Positions 21,770 to 31,944 of a stretch of DNA of 64,000 bases are shown one piece after another (positions within the stretch are counted from its first letter, which is position 1; every line of letters begins with the position of its first letter). This stretch comes from Serinus canaria (Eukaryota; Chordata; Aves; Passeriformes; Fringillidae), in NCBI RefSeq assembly GCF_022539315.1, contig NC_066342.1:14753402-14817401 (forward strand). Direction: 5' to 3'. The notes beneath the pieces are model-generated. The model was not told the origin of the DNA and searched no databases. It was given only the letters and a program-made list of their open reading frames with translations. The translations under genes were made by a program, and so were the position numbers.

Positions 21770-22409
21770 TGTCCTAGGGTGATGCTTGTATCCCCAATTG
21801 TGTGTTCTGTTTATGCTGGATATTATGTTCTGTGCCTTCAAGACTGGCTCTGAAGAACAAAGGTTTGTTTTGTTTTGTTATCAGTTTGCTCACTCCCCCA
21901 ATGGTCGTCGGGACACAGAGATGGGGGCAGTACATAGGGCAGCTTTTGCTTTTTGCTTTGCTTTCGCTTTGCTCTTGCTTTTGCTCCTGCCTGTTTGTTA
22001 GTTTATCTAGGCAGTCTGAATTTTCCCTGGACTGTTTTTCCTTTCCCTTTATTGGAACCACTTGAGCCTGCTCTGGACTGGGACCTGGGAAACACCAAGA
22101 GTTTGCACTTTGTGGCCTGCAGCAGCCATTCCCAGTGCCGGAGGGACTGATAACAGAGTGACCACTCCTAGAAGAGACTTTCTGAATTTGTCATTTTTTT
22201 CAGAGCGGTGAAAGAGTGTTGTCATCTGGTATTGTTCATTTTGTGTGCTGGGGGGGGGGGGGGTGTTTTGCCCGTTAAATAAACAGATTTTTTCCACTTC
22301 TCTCTGAGGAATCATTCCCGAACTGGTTGAGGGGAGGGGCCATGTGGGTTTGCTTTCTGGAGGGGCCCCCTTTGGAGGTTTTTTCCCAAATTTGCCCTAA
22401 ACCAGGACA
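21770..22409 (+). mobile_element. solo LTR, family U, copy 1, in G1 env
   Basis: 640 bp, TGTCCTAGGGTGATGC... to ...AAACCAGGACA, flanked by CCAAA (21765-21769, 22410-22414). Copies at 40022-40665 and 57724-58332 are the LTRs of the ERVL-like element EL. It holds a CTTTTGC/T-rich stretch (21945-21985), a G15-type run near 22248-22263, and AATAAA near 22279. Confidence 0.9.
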
Positions 22410-22902
22410 CCAAACCAAAATGGAGATAATTTAGGAATACTGGTCTATGATGCCTTAAAAAGAGAATTAATAAGAGAAATTGGGGGACATCAAAAATGGG
22501 GTAATGAGGAGTGGCCTCCTGAACGAATAATGCAAATATATGGTCCAGCCACCCGGGCACAGGATGGAAGTTGGGGGTATCGTACCCCAATATATATGTT
22601 AAACCATATCATAAGACTCCAAACGGTTGTAGAAATCATATTTAATGAAACAGCCAGGGCCGTGGGATTAATAGTCAGCCAGCAAAGGCAAACCAGAGCT
22701 GAAGTGTATCAAAATCAGTTGGCGCTAGACTATTTATTAGCAGAAGAAGGAAGTGTTTGTGGAAAGTTTAACACATCTGATTGCTGTCTACAAATTGATG
22801 ATAATGGGGATGCAGTTTTAGATATAGCCAAAAACATCCATAAAATAGCCCATGTACCAGTCCAAAAGTGGGAATCTGTAATGAATAAAGGACGGTAGCG
22901 AT
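22410..22902 (+). pseudogene. env: G1 env, transmembrane subunit
   Basis: The frame 22530-22898 runs through a TM ectodomain with LALDYLLAEEGSVCG followed by two adjacent cysteines seven residues later (C-x7-CC, one residue longer than the usual CX6CC). Heptad-like hydrophobics come before and after. The stop at 22896-22898 cuts it before the membrane anchor. An LTR of family V follows at once on the opposite strand. Confidence 0.75.
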
Positions 22903-23256
22903 TTGAGGAAAAAAAACCTAACTCCACAACTTGTAAAAGTTGGAAAGCTGTATGTTTATTACAGCGCTAGACTCATGTGGGGATCGTTCCCCCTAAAAGA
23001 CATGCGCATCCCTGAGAATTCTCAATCCTTTTTTTATCCCCCCTTACTGGTACATATGCATAGAGTTTTACAATAGGTTCATGCATATTCATTTTACTGG
23101 TTTAGCTTATAACTTGCAATTAGTCCTTGTACAGAGAACTCGAACTCTCTGGTCACTTTGTCCATCTCTTGCAGACACAGCTGAGAAAAAGCCTTCGAAT
23201 GTATTCAGGAATGGAAGCTGAATCCCCAGTCGGGGCGGTCCTGTTGAAAACACAAT
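22903..23256 (-). repeat. LTR, family V, copy 2
   Basis: Minus-strand copy of the 14350-14706 LTR, with AATAAA (complement near 22951), the shared TGTAATAAACATA and ACTTTTACAAGTTGTGGAGTT blocks. It sits between G1 env and G2 gag. I found no matching target duplication, so edges may be rearranged. Confidence 0.65.
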
Positions 23257-23543
23257 TTGTGGCAAAATCATGAGAAGTTAAAAGAAAAAAACTGGAAAAA
23301 ATAGAGGGCTGGCAGGATAAAGATTTGCAGGATTTGCTTAGAGAAGCACAAATAGTTTACATGAGAAGGGACAAAGAAAAACAGAATACAAGCAAAGGTG
23401 CTAGTGGCTGCAGTAAGGGAAGAAGCACAAAAACAGGAACAGGTCTGGGAATCGGCAAAACCAGCACAAAGCCAACCACCACTGAGGAAACAGAACCCCT
23501 CCCAAGGTAAGTACCGAAACAACCAGAAAAAGAACATAGAGTG
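23257..23543 (+). pseudogene. gag: G2 gag fragment: capsid end and first half of a zinc knuckle
   Basis: Gammaretrovirus-like Gag end: a charged coiled-coil stretch (KLEKIEGWQDKDLQDLLREA, then MRRDKEKQ), a frameshift near 23390, then REEAQKQEQVWES and a basic region. It is cut at 23543 by P2. The other half of the CX2CX4HX4C knuckle lies at 30328 onward, and both halves meet at the 6-bp target AGAGTG (23538-23543, 30322-30327). Confidence 0.78.
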
Positions 23544-23836
23544 TGTCGCCCTGATTTTTTAAAGATTTTTTAAGCCTTCTGATGCTTACATTATTGTAAC
23601 AAACTTTCTCACACACTTTCTGTAAATAACTCATTGTTTTGCATTCTTTTATGGAGGAGGAGAAATTTGATGGACTGTTGCTTTGTCCAATGTCATTGGA
23701 GAGGTGGCACTGTCACCCTCCAATCCACTGTCACTTTTGGAAAACTATAAATGTTGGAGTCAGAAAATAAACTTCCCTTTTCTTCACCTTGAGAGCAGCG
23801 GTGTGCACTTATGTTCTTTTGTGTCCTGTAGGGACA
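23544..23836 (+). repeat. P2 5' LTR
   Basis: 293 bp, TGTCGCC...GGGACA. CTATAAATG near 23745 is a TATA box and AATAAA lies near 23767. Two spacer bases then lead to the primer site. Confidence 0.93.
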
Positions 23837-23838
23837 TC

Positions 23839-23856
23839 TGGTGACCGCCTAAGTGT
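23839..23856 (+). promoter_or_regulatory. P2 primer-binding site
   Basis: TGGTGACCGCCTAAGTGT begins two bases after the LTR. The first eight bases equal those of the P1 tRNA-Trp site, the rest differ, so the tRNA is uncertain. Confidence 0.65.
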
Positions 23857-23948
23857 ACTGCAGCCTAGGCTGACAGAGTCCGGATTGCTGGTGAGGTCGT
23901 GTCTTTCGCCCCCCCCCGTTCGGCGCTTTGCCTGCTGTTCTTGTGGTG

Positions 23949-24430
23949 ATGGCGGCCTCTGTGGGTTTCGAGGAGGATTCTCTCGTTTTTGACCTCTAGA
24001 GGGAGGTCCTGGAGTGGAAACAGGTTTCCGTTTCCTGGATTTTGAGAGGCTCTATCTGTGGGTCAGGGAGCAGGGGTTCTTTTCGGACCCTGCGAAGGCG
24101 TTCTCCAGGGAAGCGTGGTTTCTCGTGGGGGTCCGCCTCATGGAGGCCCTCTTTGATGATTGCACCGTAGACGTGGGATCACTGCTGGTGCAGTGGAAAA
24201 AGTGTGAGGAGATTTGGAGGCGGTCTGGTTCTTGTAGCCCTCGGAGTTCCCAGGGGGACCCTTCCGTCTTGGACATGGACGAGGGGGAGTTTGGGTTTCT
24301 GTGCGATCTGGAGCCCTCCTCCCCGCCCCAGGACGGTGTGCTGGGGGACGGGTCCATCTCGGGGGGTGGCGATTGTTCCCCAGGGGTGGATTGGGATCCC
24401 GGCCAGCTGGTCCCGAGTCCGGGGGGCTGA
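23949..24430 (+). pseudogene. gag: P2 gag, matrix region
   Basis: An ATG at 23949 opens a short frame (stop 23994-23996). The matrix-like sequence then lies in another frame up to 24430: aromatic helical start (FLDFERLYLWVREQGFF), then SREAWFLVGVRLMEALF, and an acidic Pro-rich end. There is no MGxxxS signal as in P1 and P3, so the membrane signal is lost or different. A frameshift near 24000 is implied. Confidence 0.6.
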
Positions 24431-25979
24431 GCCCCGCGGGCTTCTGGGGGCTCTGTGGAGTCAGCCAGCCGTCCTCGTCCCGCCCCGCCAAGGCGGAGGG
24501 GCGGGGGGGGTGCTGCCCTCTCTTTGTGCCTTCCCGGTGCTTGGGGGCGGCGGGGAGCCTCTGGATCAGCCTCCGCCTCTGATTGAATCTGATTCGGTGA
24601 CAACTCTTTGTCCGAATTGCGGTGTTTCCACGAAGTTCCCCCTGAATGCGGCGGGGCCGGGTTCGCCCGCCTCCGAGTTGGGCTCTTCGGCAGGGGAGGG
24701 GGCTTCGCCTGTCTCTGGGCCTGCGCAGCTGGCCGGGCATACGCAGTCGTTGGAAGCAGCCGGGGTCGGGGCGTCAGTCGGTGCTCCGTCGGGCCTCGCT
24801 CCGGTGGGCGGACAGTCCGCCCCGCTCCACTCGGCGGGGGTGGTGCCCGCTGTGGGGTCTTGTGTCTCAGGGCAGACGCTCATCGGGGCTGTGCCGGACT
24901 CCCTTGTGTCGCCCCGCAATGATGCAGCTCCGCGGGCCACCCCTCCCCCGTGTCAGGGGATGGGGGGCCCCGCGCCGGTCTTGTTCCGATCCGCACCAGC
25001 CGTGCCAGCACCTGCGTCCGCCACGGCGCCCCCTGGCGGGGCTGCGGCGCAAAAGGGCGCTGAGGTATTCACCTTTAGCGCGACTGTTGACATGGCTGGC
25101 GGGAGGCCGGTGGGTTCCTGGGGCCGTGGCCCCTCCTCTTCGGCTTTGTGGACGCTCCCCCCGTGCCAGGTGACTGTGCATCCGAAGGAACACGGGCGTT
25201 TCTGGCGAGAAGTCAAAGTTAAGTCCGACGAGATGTGTGAGCCTGCCTCCTCGCGGCATCCGCAGGATTCCGGAGGGGGCTCCTCTGGCTCTGCTGGTGC
25301 TGCAGGGGGCGCAGGGGCGAGTGGTGTTTAGCTGGCTCCCAGTCAGGCATCTGCTCTTGTCCCTGTGGGGCCCACAGGACATGACACAGCAGGTGCTGTG
25401 GCTTTGCCAGGGGGTCCCCAGGCTCTCCCTGTGCTCAGGGGTGTTGCTCATAACACCCATCAACCTATTTCGTATAAACTGGAGAAGGAAGTTCGTGACG
25501 CAGTTGCTCAGCATGGTGTGGGGTCTGCTGAAGTTATGCAGATGCTCCGGAGGGTTGCTAAGGACGTGCTGATGCCTCACAACATCCGTGCTGTGGCACA
25601 TTCTCTTTTTGACCCTGTGCAATATGATGTTTTTGAGACCAAGTGGGCTCATTTGGCGGCCACTGCAGTAGAGCAGAATGCTGTGCTGGGGCCGCAGGAC
25701 CTCAGGCGTGTGGCTGTCACTGACATGCTGTTGGGCATGAGACATTATGCCGATGCTCAGGGGCAGGTTGGCTTCGATCCCCTTGTGCTTGACCAGTGCC
25801 ACACACTGGGCATGGCGGCGATTGTTCGAACCCTGGAAATGGCTGCTCTGAAGCAGCTATTTGCGACCACTGTCCAGGGGGTTGATAAGCCTTTCATGAA
25901 ATTTGCAGCGAGGCTGACCGCATCTGTGGAGAGGCAGGAGGCTGATCCTGTGACAAGGAGGCTTGTGATTGCGATGTAA
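24431..25979 (+). pseudogene. gag: P2 gag: Pro/Gly/Ala-rich spacer and capsid
   Basis: Frame 0 from about 24480 is open to a stop at 25329-25331 through a very GC-rich spacer (Pro, Gly, Ser, Ala repeats). In the same frame the capsid follows from about 25400 to 25979, with helical segments (VAKDVLMPHNIRAVAHSLFD) and a major-homology-like region (QGVDKPFMKFAARLTASVERQ, ending about 25941). The stop at 25977-25979 ends it early. The GC content is much higher than in P1. Confidence 0.8.
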
Positions 25980-26424
25980 CTGCAATGATGATTGTAAGAG
26001 GGTCATAGAGGCTCTGCCTGGTGATCCTACTGTCTCCCAGATGGCGGAGGCCTGTACGAACATCAGCCTCTCAGGTTGGAAGTTGACGTAGCCATGTCCT
26101 CAGTAGCCACACCAGGTGCCAATATTCAAATGTGAGCACCTATTAGTTTGACCACAGCATCCTAAAAATTCACTTCCTCTCAAACCAGGACACTTGGCTA
26201 CCACTGTGCAGCTGGTCTGGGCAGTGCTGCAGGGCAGGCAGCCACAGCAGGGGAATGCGCAGGCCAGCAAGAAGCGGGGGAAGAAAGCACAGAAGGTCAA
26301 ATTTTCCATGTTTTTGTGTGGTCGGTGTGGAAGGCCAAATCATATGTCTAATGTCTGCAACGTGACTGTTCATGTTAATGGCCAGGCTTTTCCAGGCTCG
26401 GGAAATGGAAAGCAAAGCGCTTAG
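25980..26424 (+). pseudogene. gag: P2 gag: capsid end and nucleocapsid with one zinc knuckle
   Basis: After a frameshift region, the frame 26194-26424 encodes a basic linker (KKRGKKAQK) and one clear CX2CX4HX4C knuckle (CGRCGRPNHMSNVC). P1 and P3 have two knuckles; a second is not evident here. It contains the gag-pro slip site. Confidence 0.78.
26400..26406 (+). promoter_or_regulatory. gag-pro -1 frameshift site GGGAAAT (P2)
   Basis: G GGA AAT is in phase with the nucleocapsid frame. The -1 frame is open from here into the dUTPase motif GSAGVDV. It sits at the same place as GGGAAAC in P1 (a Gly-Asn pair after the knuckles). Confidence 0.72.
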
Positions 26425-27191
26425 GAGAGGCCCACCCAGACACAAGCTTCTCCCCAGACCCTGGAGCTGATGGAGGTCTGCTTTGCCGGCTTGCAGCCAG
26501 CACCCACGGATCAGCAGGTGTGGATGTCTGCACCACAGCAAAAGTTGTTTTAGAATCTCGTCAAATACATAAGGTTCCCCTGGATGCCTTTGGTCTCTTG
26601 GGTAGGGGCATGAGTGCTCTCCTGATGGGGAGGTCTAGTGCCACCCTTTAGGGCATCATTGTGCACCTGGGGCTCATTGATGCAGATTTCACAGGGCAGA
26701 TTTGTGCCATGGTCTCCACACCCACCCCCCGTCATGATCCCAAAAGGGATGTGAATTGCTAAACTTGTGCCTTTTAAGTCTTCTGTTCACAGGACAGCTG
26801 ACTGGTCGCGTGGTGCAGATGGCTTTGGATCCACTGGGCCGCCTCAAGTTCACTGGCCTGCTGTCCTGACCAAGGACTGTCCCGAGATGCTGTGTACTCT
26901 GTCCATCCCTGGTGTGACGCCATTGGAGATTTGCCTATGTGGGCTCCTTGACAGCGGTGCTGATGTCATGGTTCTCTCCCTTGCCACCTGGCCCCCAGAG
27001 TGGCCCCTGAATCCAGTGGAGATGCCTGTCACAAGACTGGGAGGGATGGCACAATGCTACGTGAGCCAGCGGACCATGCTGGTTGTGAACCCAGAGGGAC
27101 AGACGGCCTGGATTAGGCCTCATGTTACTTCTACTCCTGCTAACCTCTGGGGGAGGGATGTTCTGTCGGCCTGGGGGGTATGCATCAGGAC

Positions 27192-27198
27192 GGGTTTT
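27192..27198 (+). promoter_or_regulatory. pro-pol -1 frameshift site GGGTTTT (P2)
   Basis: A canonical X XXY YYZ heptamer in the protease frame, directly before its stop (27199-27201). The pol frame is -1 and open past it. Confidence 0.78.
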
Positions 27199-29936
27199 TG
27201 ATGGGGGCCACTGCGATGAAGGGCGCAGAGTGTCCTACGCCTCCTATATGGTGGCTGGTGGACAAACCTGTCTGGGAGAACCAGTGGCCCCTCCCTCAAG
27301 ATAAATTGGTCACCCTTCGGAATTTGGTGCAGGAGCAGTTGGACCAAGGTCATCTGGAGCCTTCTACCAGTCCCTGGAACACTCCTGTCTTCTGCATCAA
27401 AAAAATCTGGGAAATGGAGGTTGTTGCAAGACCTCCGAAAGGTCAATGCCGTGATGGAAAAAATGGGAACATTGCAGGCGGGCATGCCATTGCCTACCAT
27501 GCTTCCCGCAGACTGGCCGGTCATCGTTGTGGATCTGAAGGATTGTTTCTTTACAATTCCTTTGCATCCCAATGACAGGCCGAAATTTGCCTTCTTGGTG
27601 CCAGTGATTAACAATGCTGAGCCCACACAGAGATATCAATGGAGGACTTTGCCCCAGGGCATGCGCAATTCTCTGGCCATATGCCAATGGTATGTGGCCC
27701 GTGCCTTGTCTGGAGTTCGCAAGCAGTTTCCTGATGCGCGTCTGTATCATTATATGGATGACATTTTGATGGCTGCGTCCACCCAGGATGAGCTGCTGAG
27801 GATTCAGCCTCGGTTGCTCGATGCTTTGCATGCTCATGGACTGCAGGTGGCTCCAGAAAAGGTTCAACAACAACCACCTTGGAAGTATTTGGGGGTCAAA
27901 ATTCTGGAACGGACAATCTGTCACCAGGAGGTGCAATTTGTGCATTCTGTGAAGACACTGAATGATGCTCAGAAACTGGTAGGTGTCATCACTTGGTTAC
28001 GTCCGTACTTGGGACTGGCCGATGCATAGCTGTCTCCTCTGTATGATTTGTTGAAAGGAGACTCTGATCTAAAGTCTCCTCGCACATTGACCCCTGAGGC
28101 GTGTAAGGTGCTGGAGGTGGTTCATCAAGCTGTTTTGGCTTGCCAAGTTCATCGCATTGATCCCTCCGTTGATGTCACTGTGTTTATCACCACTCCAGAT
28201 TTGCATCCCACAGGCATCATTGGCCAGTGAAGTGACAAATGGTCCGATTCCTTGCACATCTTGGAATGGGTTTTTCTGCCCCATCAGCTGCAGAAGACAG
28301 CAACTGCATTGTTTGAGCTAATCACTCGCTTGATAATCAAATGCCGGCAACAGTGTTTGCAATTGATGGGTGCGGATCCCGCTAAGATCATACTCCTGGT
28401 GCAACGGGAGGATTTTGGCTGGAGCTTTGCAAACAGTGTGTCCCTGCAGAGTGCTCTGGAAAACTTTTCAGGGCAGATCACTTATCATCTGCCCAGCCAT
28501 AGGCTACTGCCGACGGCAAAATTCACACAAATCTCTTTGCAGCCCAAAAATAGTCAGGAACCCGTGCAAGGACCCACCATCTTCACTGACGGTTCAGGGA
28601 AGACAGGAAAGGCCATTGTTACTTGGAGGGACGGATCTCAGTGGCAGGTTCTGAAAGGTCACGAGGATGGGTCAACCCGATTGGTTGAATTGAGGGCTGC
28701 TGTCATGGCATTTGAGAATTTTTCCCAGGAACCTTTCAACTTGATCACGGATTCTGCCTATGTGGCCGACATCGTGCAGCGGTTGGGTCATTTGGTTTTG
28801 AAGGAGGTCAGTAATCCTGCCTTGTTTCATTTACTGAAGACCTTCTGGTGTGCCATTCAGGCCCGGATTCATCCGTTCTGTGTTCTGCATGCGAGGAGTC
28901 ACACCGATTTGCCAGGATTTATAGTGAAAGGTTACGAGAGGGCTGACAAGTTGGCTAACCCTGTGAGGGTAGTGCCTCAGCCTGATACACTCGTGCAGGC
29001 CAAGGCATCGCATGGGTTTTTCCATCAGAACACACATACCTTGCAGAAGCAGTTTCAGTTGACGCCAACTGAGGCTCGTGACATTGCTGAGTCATGTGAT
29101 GACTGCCACGGGTTTGCTCTGCCTTTGCTGGCAGAGGTAAACCCCAGAGGCCTTAGGGCCTTGGAGCTTTGACAGACCGATGTCACCCAGATTGCCGAGT
29201 TTGGCCAGCTCAAGGATGTGCATGTCACTGTGGACACATTCTCCTCTGCGATGTGGGCTTCTGCTCACACTGGGGAGAAGGCCCGTGATGTGCTTGCCCA
29301 CTGGAGGCAGGCCTTTGCCATTTTGGGCATACCTTCTGCTGTGAAAACCGACAATGGTCCTGCTTATGCATCGCAAAAGGTGCGGTAGTTCATGCAGTTG
29401 TGGGGTGTCTCGCACAAGTTTGGTATCCCTCATTCTCCGACTGGTCAAGCTATTGTAGAACGCACTCATGTTACTCTGAAGTGGGTTCTTCAAAAACAAA
29501 AGCGGGGAATGCAGGGTGAAATCCCGCACAGTCAGTTGGCAAAATCTTTGTGCACAATCATCTCACTGTGCTGCAGAACTCAAATAATCCTGGCATTTTG
29601 AATCATCATCTCTCATTGCAGGCTGTGGACGAGGCACATCAGCCTCGAGCGAAGGTTCAGGTGTGGAATTTAGTCACCAAACAGTGGGAAGGTCCCTATG
29701 ACCTTATCGCTTCGGGGCGCGGGTATGCTTGTGTATCCACAGATACTGGGGTACGCTGGGTACCTTCAAAGTATGTTCACCCTGACCTGCGACCACAGAG
29801 ACAGAATCTGGCCGAGGGGCAAAATGGAAACCGTGACCAACCTGAAAGGCATCAAGCGGGTGAATCATCGAGTGATGACTCAGATGCAGACGACGCGAGT
29901 GATCACTCCGATGATTCCTCTGCAAATGGACACTGA
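27195..29936 (+). pseudogene. pol: P2 pol: reverse transcriptase, RNase H, integrase with acidic tail
   Basis: RT opens in the -1 frame; a run of seven A near 27400 carries a frameshift. Then [32 protein letters not shown] and YMDD (27751-27762) follow. Stops lie at 28027 and 28228. RNase H has FTDGSGKTG, VELRAA and ITDSAYV. Integrase has an HHCC finger (about 29010-29110), stops at 29170 and 29386, and D, D, E residues in TDVTQ, KTDNGPAY and AIVERTH. A frameshift near 29580 precedes the C-terminal domain, which ends in an Asp/Ser tail (SSSDDSDADDASDHSDD) not seen in P1 or P3. Confidence 0.9.
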
Positions 29937-30027
29937 ACATTGTTCATGTTTTCTTTTCCACATTGTTCATTTTCTTTTCTTTTTTTCTTTTTTTCTTTTT
30001 TTCTTTTTTAAATGGAAAAGGGTGAGA
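29937..30027 (+). other. P2 pyrimidine-rich stretch and polypurine tract
   Basis: The 91 bases between integrase and 3' LTR hold a T7C-type repeat (about 29963-30008), then AATGGAAAAGGGTGAGA just before the LTR. There is no room for env. Confidence 0.8.
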
Positions 30028-30321
30028 TGTCGCCCTGATTTTTTAAGATTTTCTAAGCCTTCTGATGCTTACATTCTTGTAACAAACTTTCTCACACACT
30101 TTCTGTAAATAACTCATTGTTTTGCATTCTTTTATGGAGGAGGAGAAATTTGATGGACTGTTGCTTTGTCCAATGTCATTGGAGAGGTGGCACTGTCACC
30201 CTCCAATCCACTGTCACTTTTGGAAAACTATAAATGTTGGAGTCAGAAAATAGATGTCCCTTTTTTCTTCACCTTGAGAGCAGCGGTGTGCGCTTGTGTT
30301 CTTTCATGTCCTATACTGACA
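30028..30321 (+). repeat. P2 3' LTR
   Basis: 294 bp. Its polyadenylation signal is changed to AATAGA. It ends CTGACA and is followed by the right target copy AGAGTG (30322-30327). Confidence 0.93.
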
Positions 30322-31011
30322 AGAGTGCTGTTACTGCAAACAAAAAGGTCACATTCAAAGGGATTGTCCAAAGAGAATCAAGGACGAAAAGATCTTTCAG
30401 GAAGATTAGAGGTGTCAGGGGCTTTTTAATTTAGGGTCCAGAACATCCAAGGAGCCCTTCACAAAGTATAAAATAGGACCCCACAAACAAGAGGTAATAT
30501 TTCTAGTAGATTCTAGAGCGGACCAGAGCACTGTGCAGTGGTTACCACTTGGGTGCTCTATAAGCAAAGATACTATAGTGATAATAGGGGCAAAGGGGGA
30601 CCGTTTTAAGGTTCCGGTTATTAAAAATGTTGAAATAGAATCAGAAAACAAGCTTTGCATCGGAAACATGCTACTGGTTGAAGAAGCGGATTACAACCTG
30701 CTGGGAAGAGATTTGATGGTAGCACTAGAAATCAGCCTAGTGGTACGGGAATCCCAGCTTAGGGTGAGTTTATACCAACTCCCCACCAAAGATGAAGGGA
30801 AAATAGATCCAAAGGTCTGGTATACACAAGGGGAAGCAGAGAGGTTGAACATAGAACCAATCCACATCAAAACTGAGAGGCCTGAAGACCCGATTAGGGT
30901 AAAGCAGTATCCCATTTCCATGGAAGGGAGGAGGGGGTTGAAACCAGTGATAGACGAACTGGTAAAGAAATGAACATTGGAGCCTTATATGTCCAGACAT
31001 AATACCCCAAT
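30322..31011 (+). pseudogene. pol: G2 nucleocapsid end, protease and start of reverse transcriptase
   Basis: Continues the fragment from 23543: second half of the zinc knuckle (QKGHIQRDCP), then a gammaretrovirus-like protease whose active site reads VDSRAD (Asp at 30509; Arg in place of Gly), then LLGRDLMVAL. Frame 30533-30973 continues into the RT start (PIRVKQYPISMEGRRGLKPV). It has a stop at 30971, then enters LTR X at 31012. The missing middle of RT is not in this fragment. Confidence 0.82.
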
Positions 31012-31444
31012 TGTGGGAACCCAAGAAATTCCTCTAGCTGCCCTGGAGGGCTCGAGACCCTGCCCAGGGGGCTCAGAGACCTTGGCACAGAGTCCAAGAC
31101 CCCTGTGCCTTTGATTTAGCACTTGGAAAAAAAAATTACCAACCTTATATGAAGAATTACAAGCCACAAAAGTTTAAGTAGAATGATAGGGAATTTATCA
31201 CAGGGTGGAAAATAGATTTTTTTGGGTTTTTAGAATGGGAGTTCAGGGGGCAAGATGGAGGAATCTGGGCGTGTCCAGCCTTTCTCCTTCTTCTTCTTGG
31301 CCTGCATTTTCTTCTGTGCTGTTGGCACTTTTATACTGGTTTAGAGTAGAAGCTCACTGTCTAACAGAGGTGATAGGTATTGGAAAGTAATCATAAACAT
31401 TGTACACGTAGTTTTTAGTATAAAGACATAACACCTCCCCAGGG
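31012..31444 (+). repeat. LTR, family X, copy 1, cut by the assembly gap
   Basis: Begins TGTGGGAAC and matches the minus-strand LTR at 49950-50971 (shared GGGGGCTCAGAGACC, GCAAGATGGAGG, GGCGTGTC, GTACACGTAGTTT and an ACACC..CCC block). It ends in N at 31445. By comparison about 200 bp of LTR are missing. Confidence 0.8.
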
Positions 31445-31944
31445 NNNNNNNNNNNNNNNNNNNNNNNNNNNNNNNNNNNNNNNNNNNNNNNNNNNNNNNN
31501 NNNNNNNNNNNNNNNNNNNNNNNNNNNNNNNNNNNNNNNNNNNNNNNNNNNNNNNNNNNNNNNNNNNNNNNNNNNNNNNNNNNNNNNNNNNNNNNNNNNN
31601 NNNNNNNNNNNNNNNNNNNNNNNNNNNNNNNNNNNNNNNNNNNNNNNNNNNNNNNNNNNNNNNNNNNNNNNNNNNNNNNNNNNNNNNNNNNNNNNNNNNN
31701 NNNNNNNNNNNNNNNNNNNNNNNNNNNNNNNNNNNNNNNNNNNNNNNNNNNNNNNNNNNNNNNNNNNNNNNNNNNNNNNNNNNNNNNNNNNNNNNNNNNN
31801 NNNNNNNNNNNNNNNNNNNNNNNNNNNNNNNNNNNNNNNNNNNNNNNNNNNNNNNNNNNNNNNNNNNNNNNNNNNNNNNNNNNNNNNNNNNNNNNNNNNN
31901 NNNNNNNNNNNNNNNNNNNNNNNNNNNNNNNNNNNNNNNNNNNN
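31445..31944. other. assembly gap (500 N)
   Basis: Exactly 500 N, a placeholder length, so the true size is unknown. Frames drawn across it are artefacts. Confidence 0.98.

Larger units (their letters stand above)
26400..27201 (+). pseudogene. pro: P2 pro: dUTPase-like domain and aspartic protease
   Basis: dUTPase-type motifs: GSAGVDV (about 26510), LMGRSSAT, then a TAG (26649-26651) and GLIDADFTGQI. A second stop (26760) and a frame change lead to the protease (26767-27201) with an intact LLDSGADVMVLS active site (Asp at 26950) and [12 protein letters not shown] near its end. The order dUTPase then protease equals that of P1. Confidence 0.85.
23544..30321 (+). mobile_element. provirus P2: env-less class II ERV
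   Basis: 6.78 kb: 5' LTR (23544-23836), primer site, gag, pro with dUTPase, pol, 3' LTR (30028-30321). No env: the integrase end (29936) lies only 91 bases before the 3' LTR. It is flanked by the perfect 6-bp duplication AGAGTG. It is related to P1 and P3 in order, frameshift sites and protease/RT blocks. LTRs differ at about a dozen sites plus two or three small indels (about 4%), so it is older than P1. Several stops and frameshifts are present. Confidence 0.95.

Noticed and set aside
24052..25802. Minus-strand frames up to 311 codons opposite P2 gag
   Set aside because: Antisense to a GC-rich gag where stops are rare by composition. No motif or start context.
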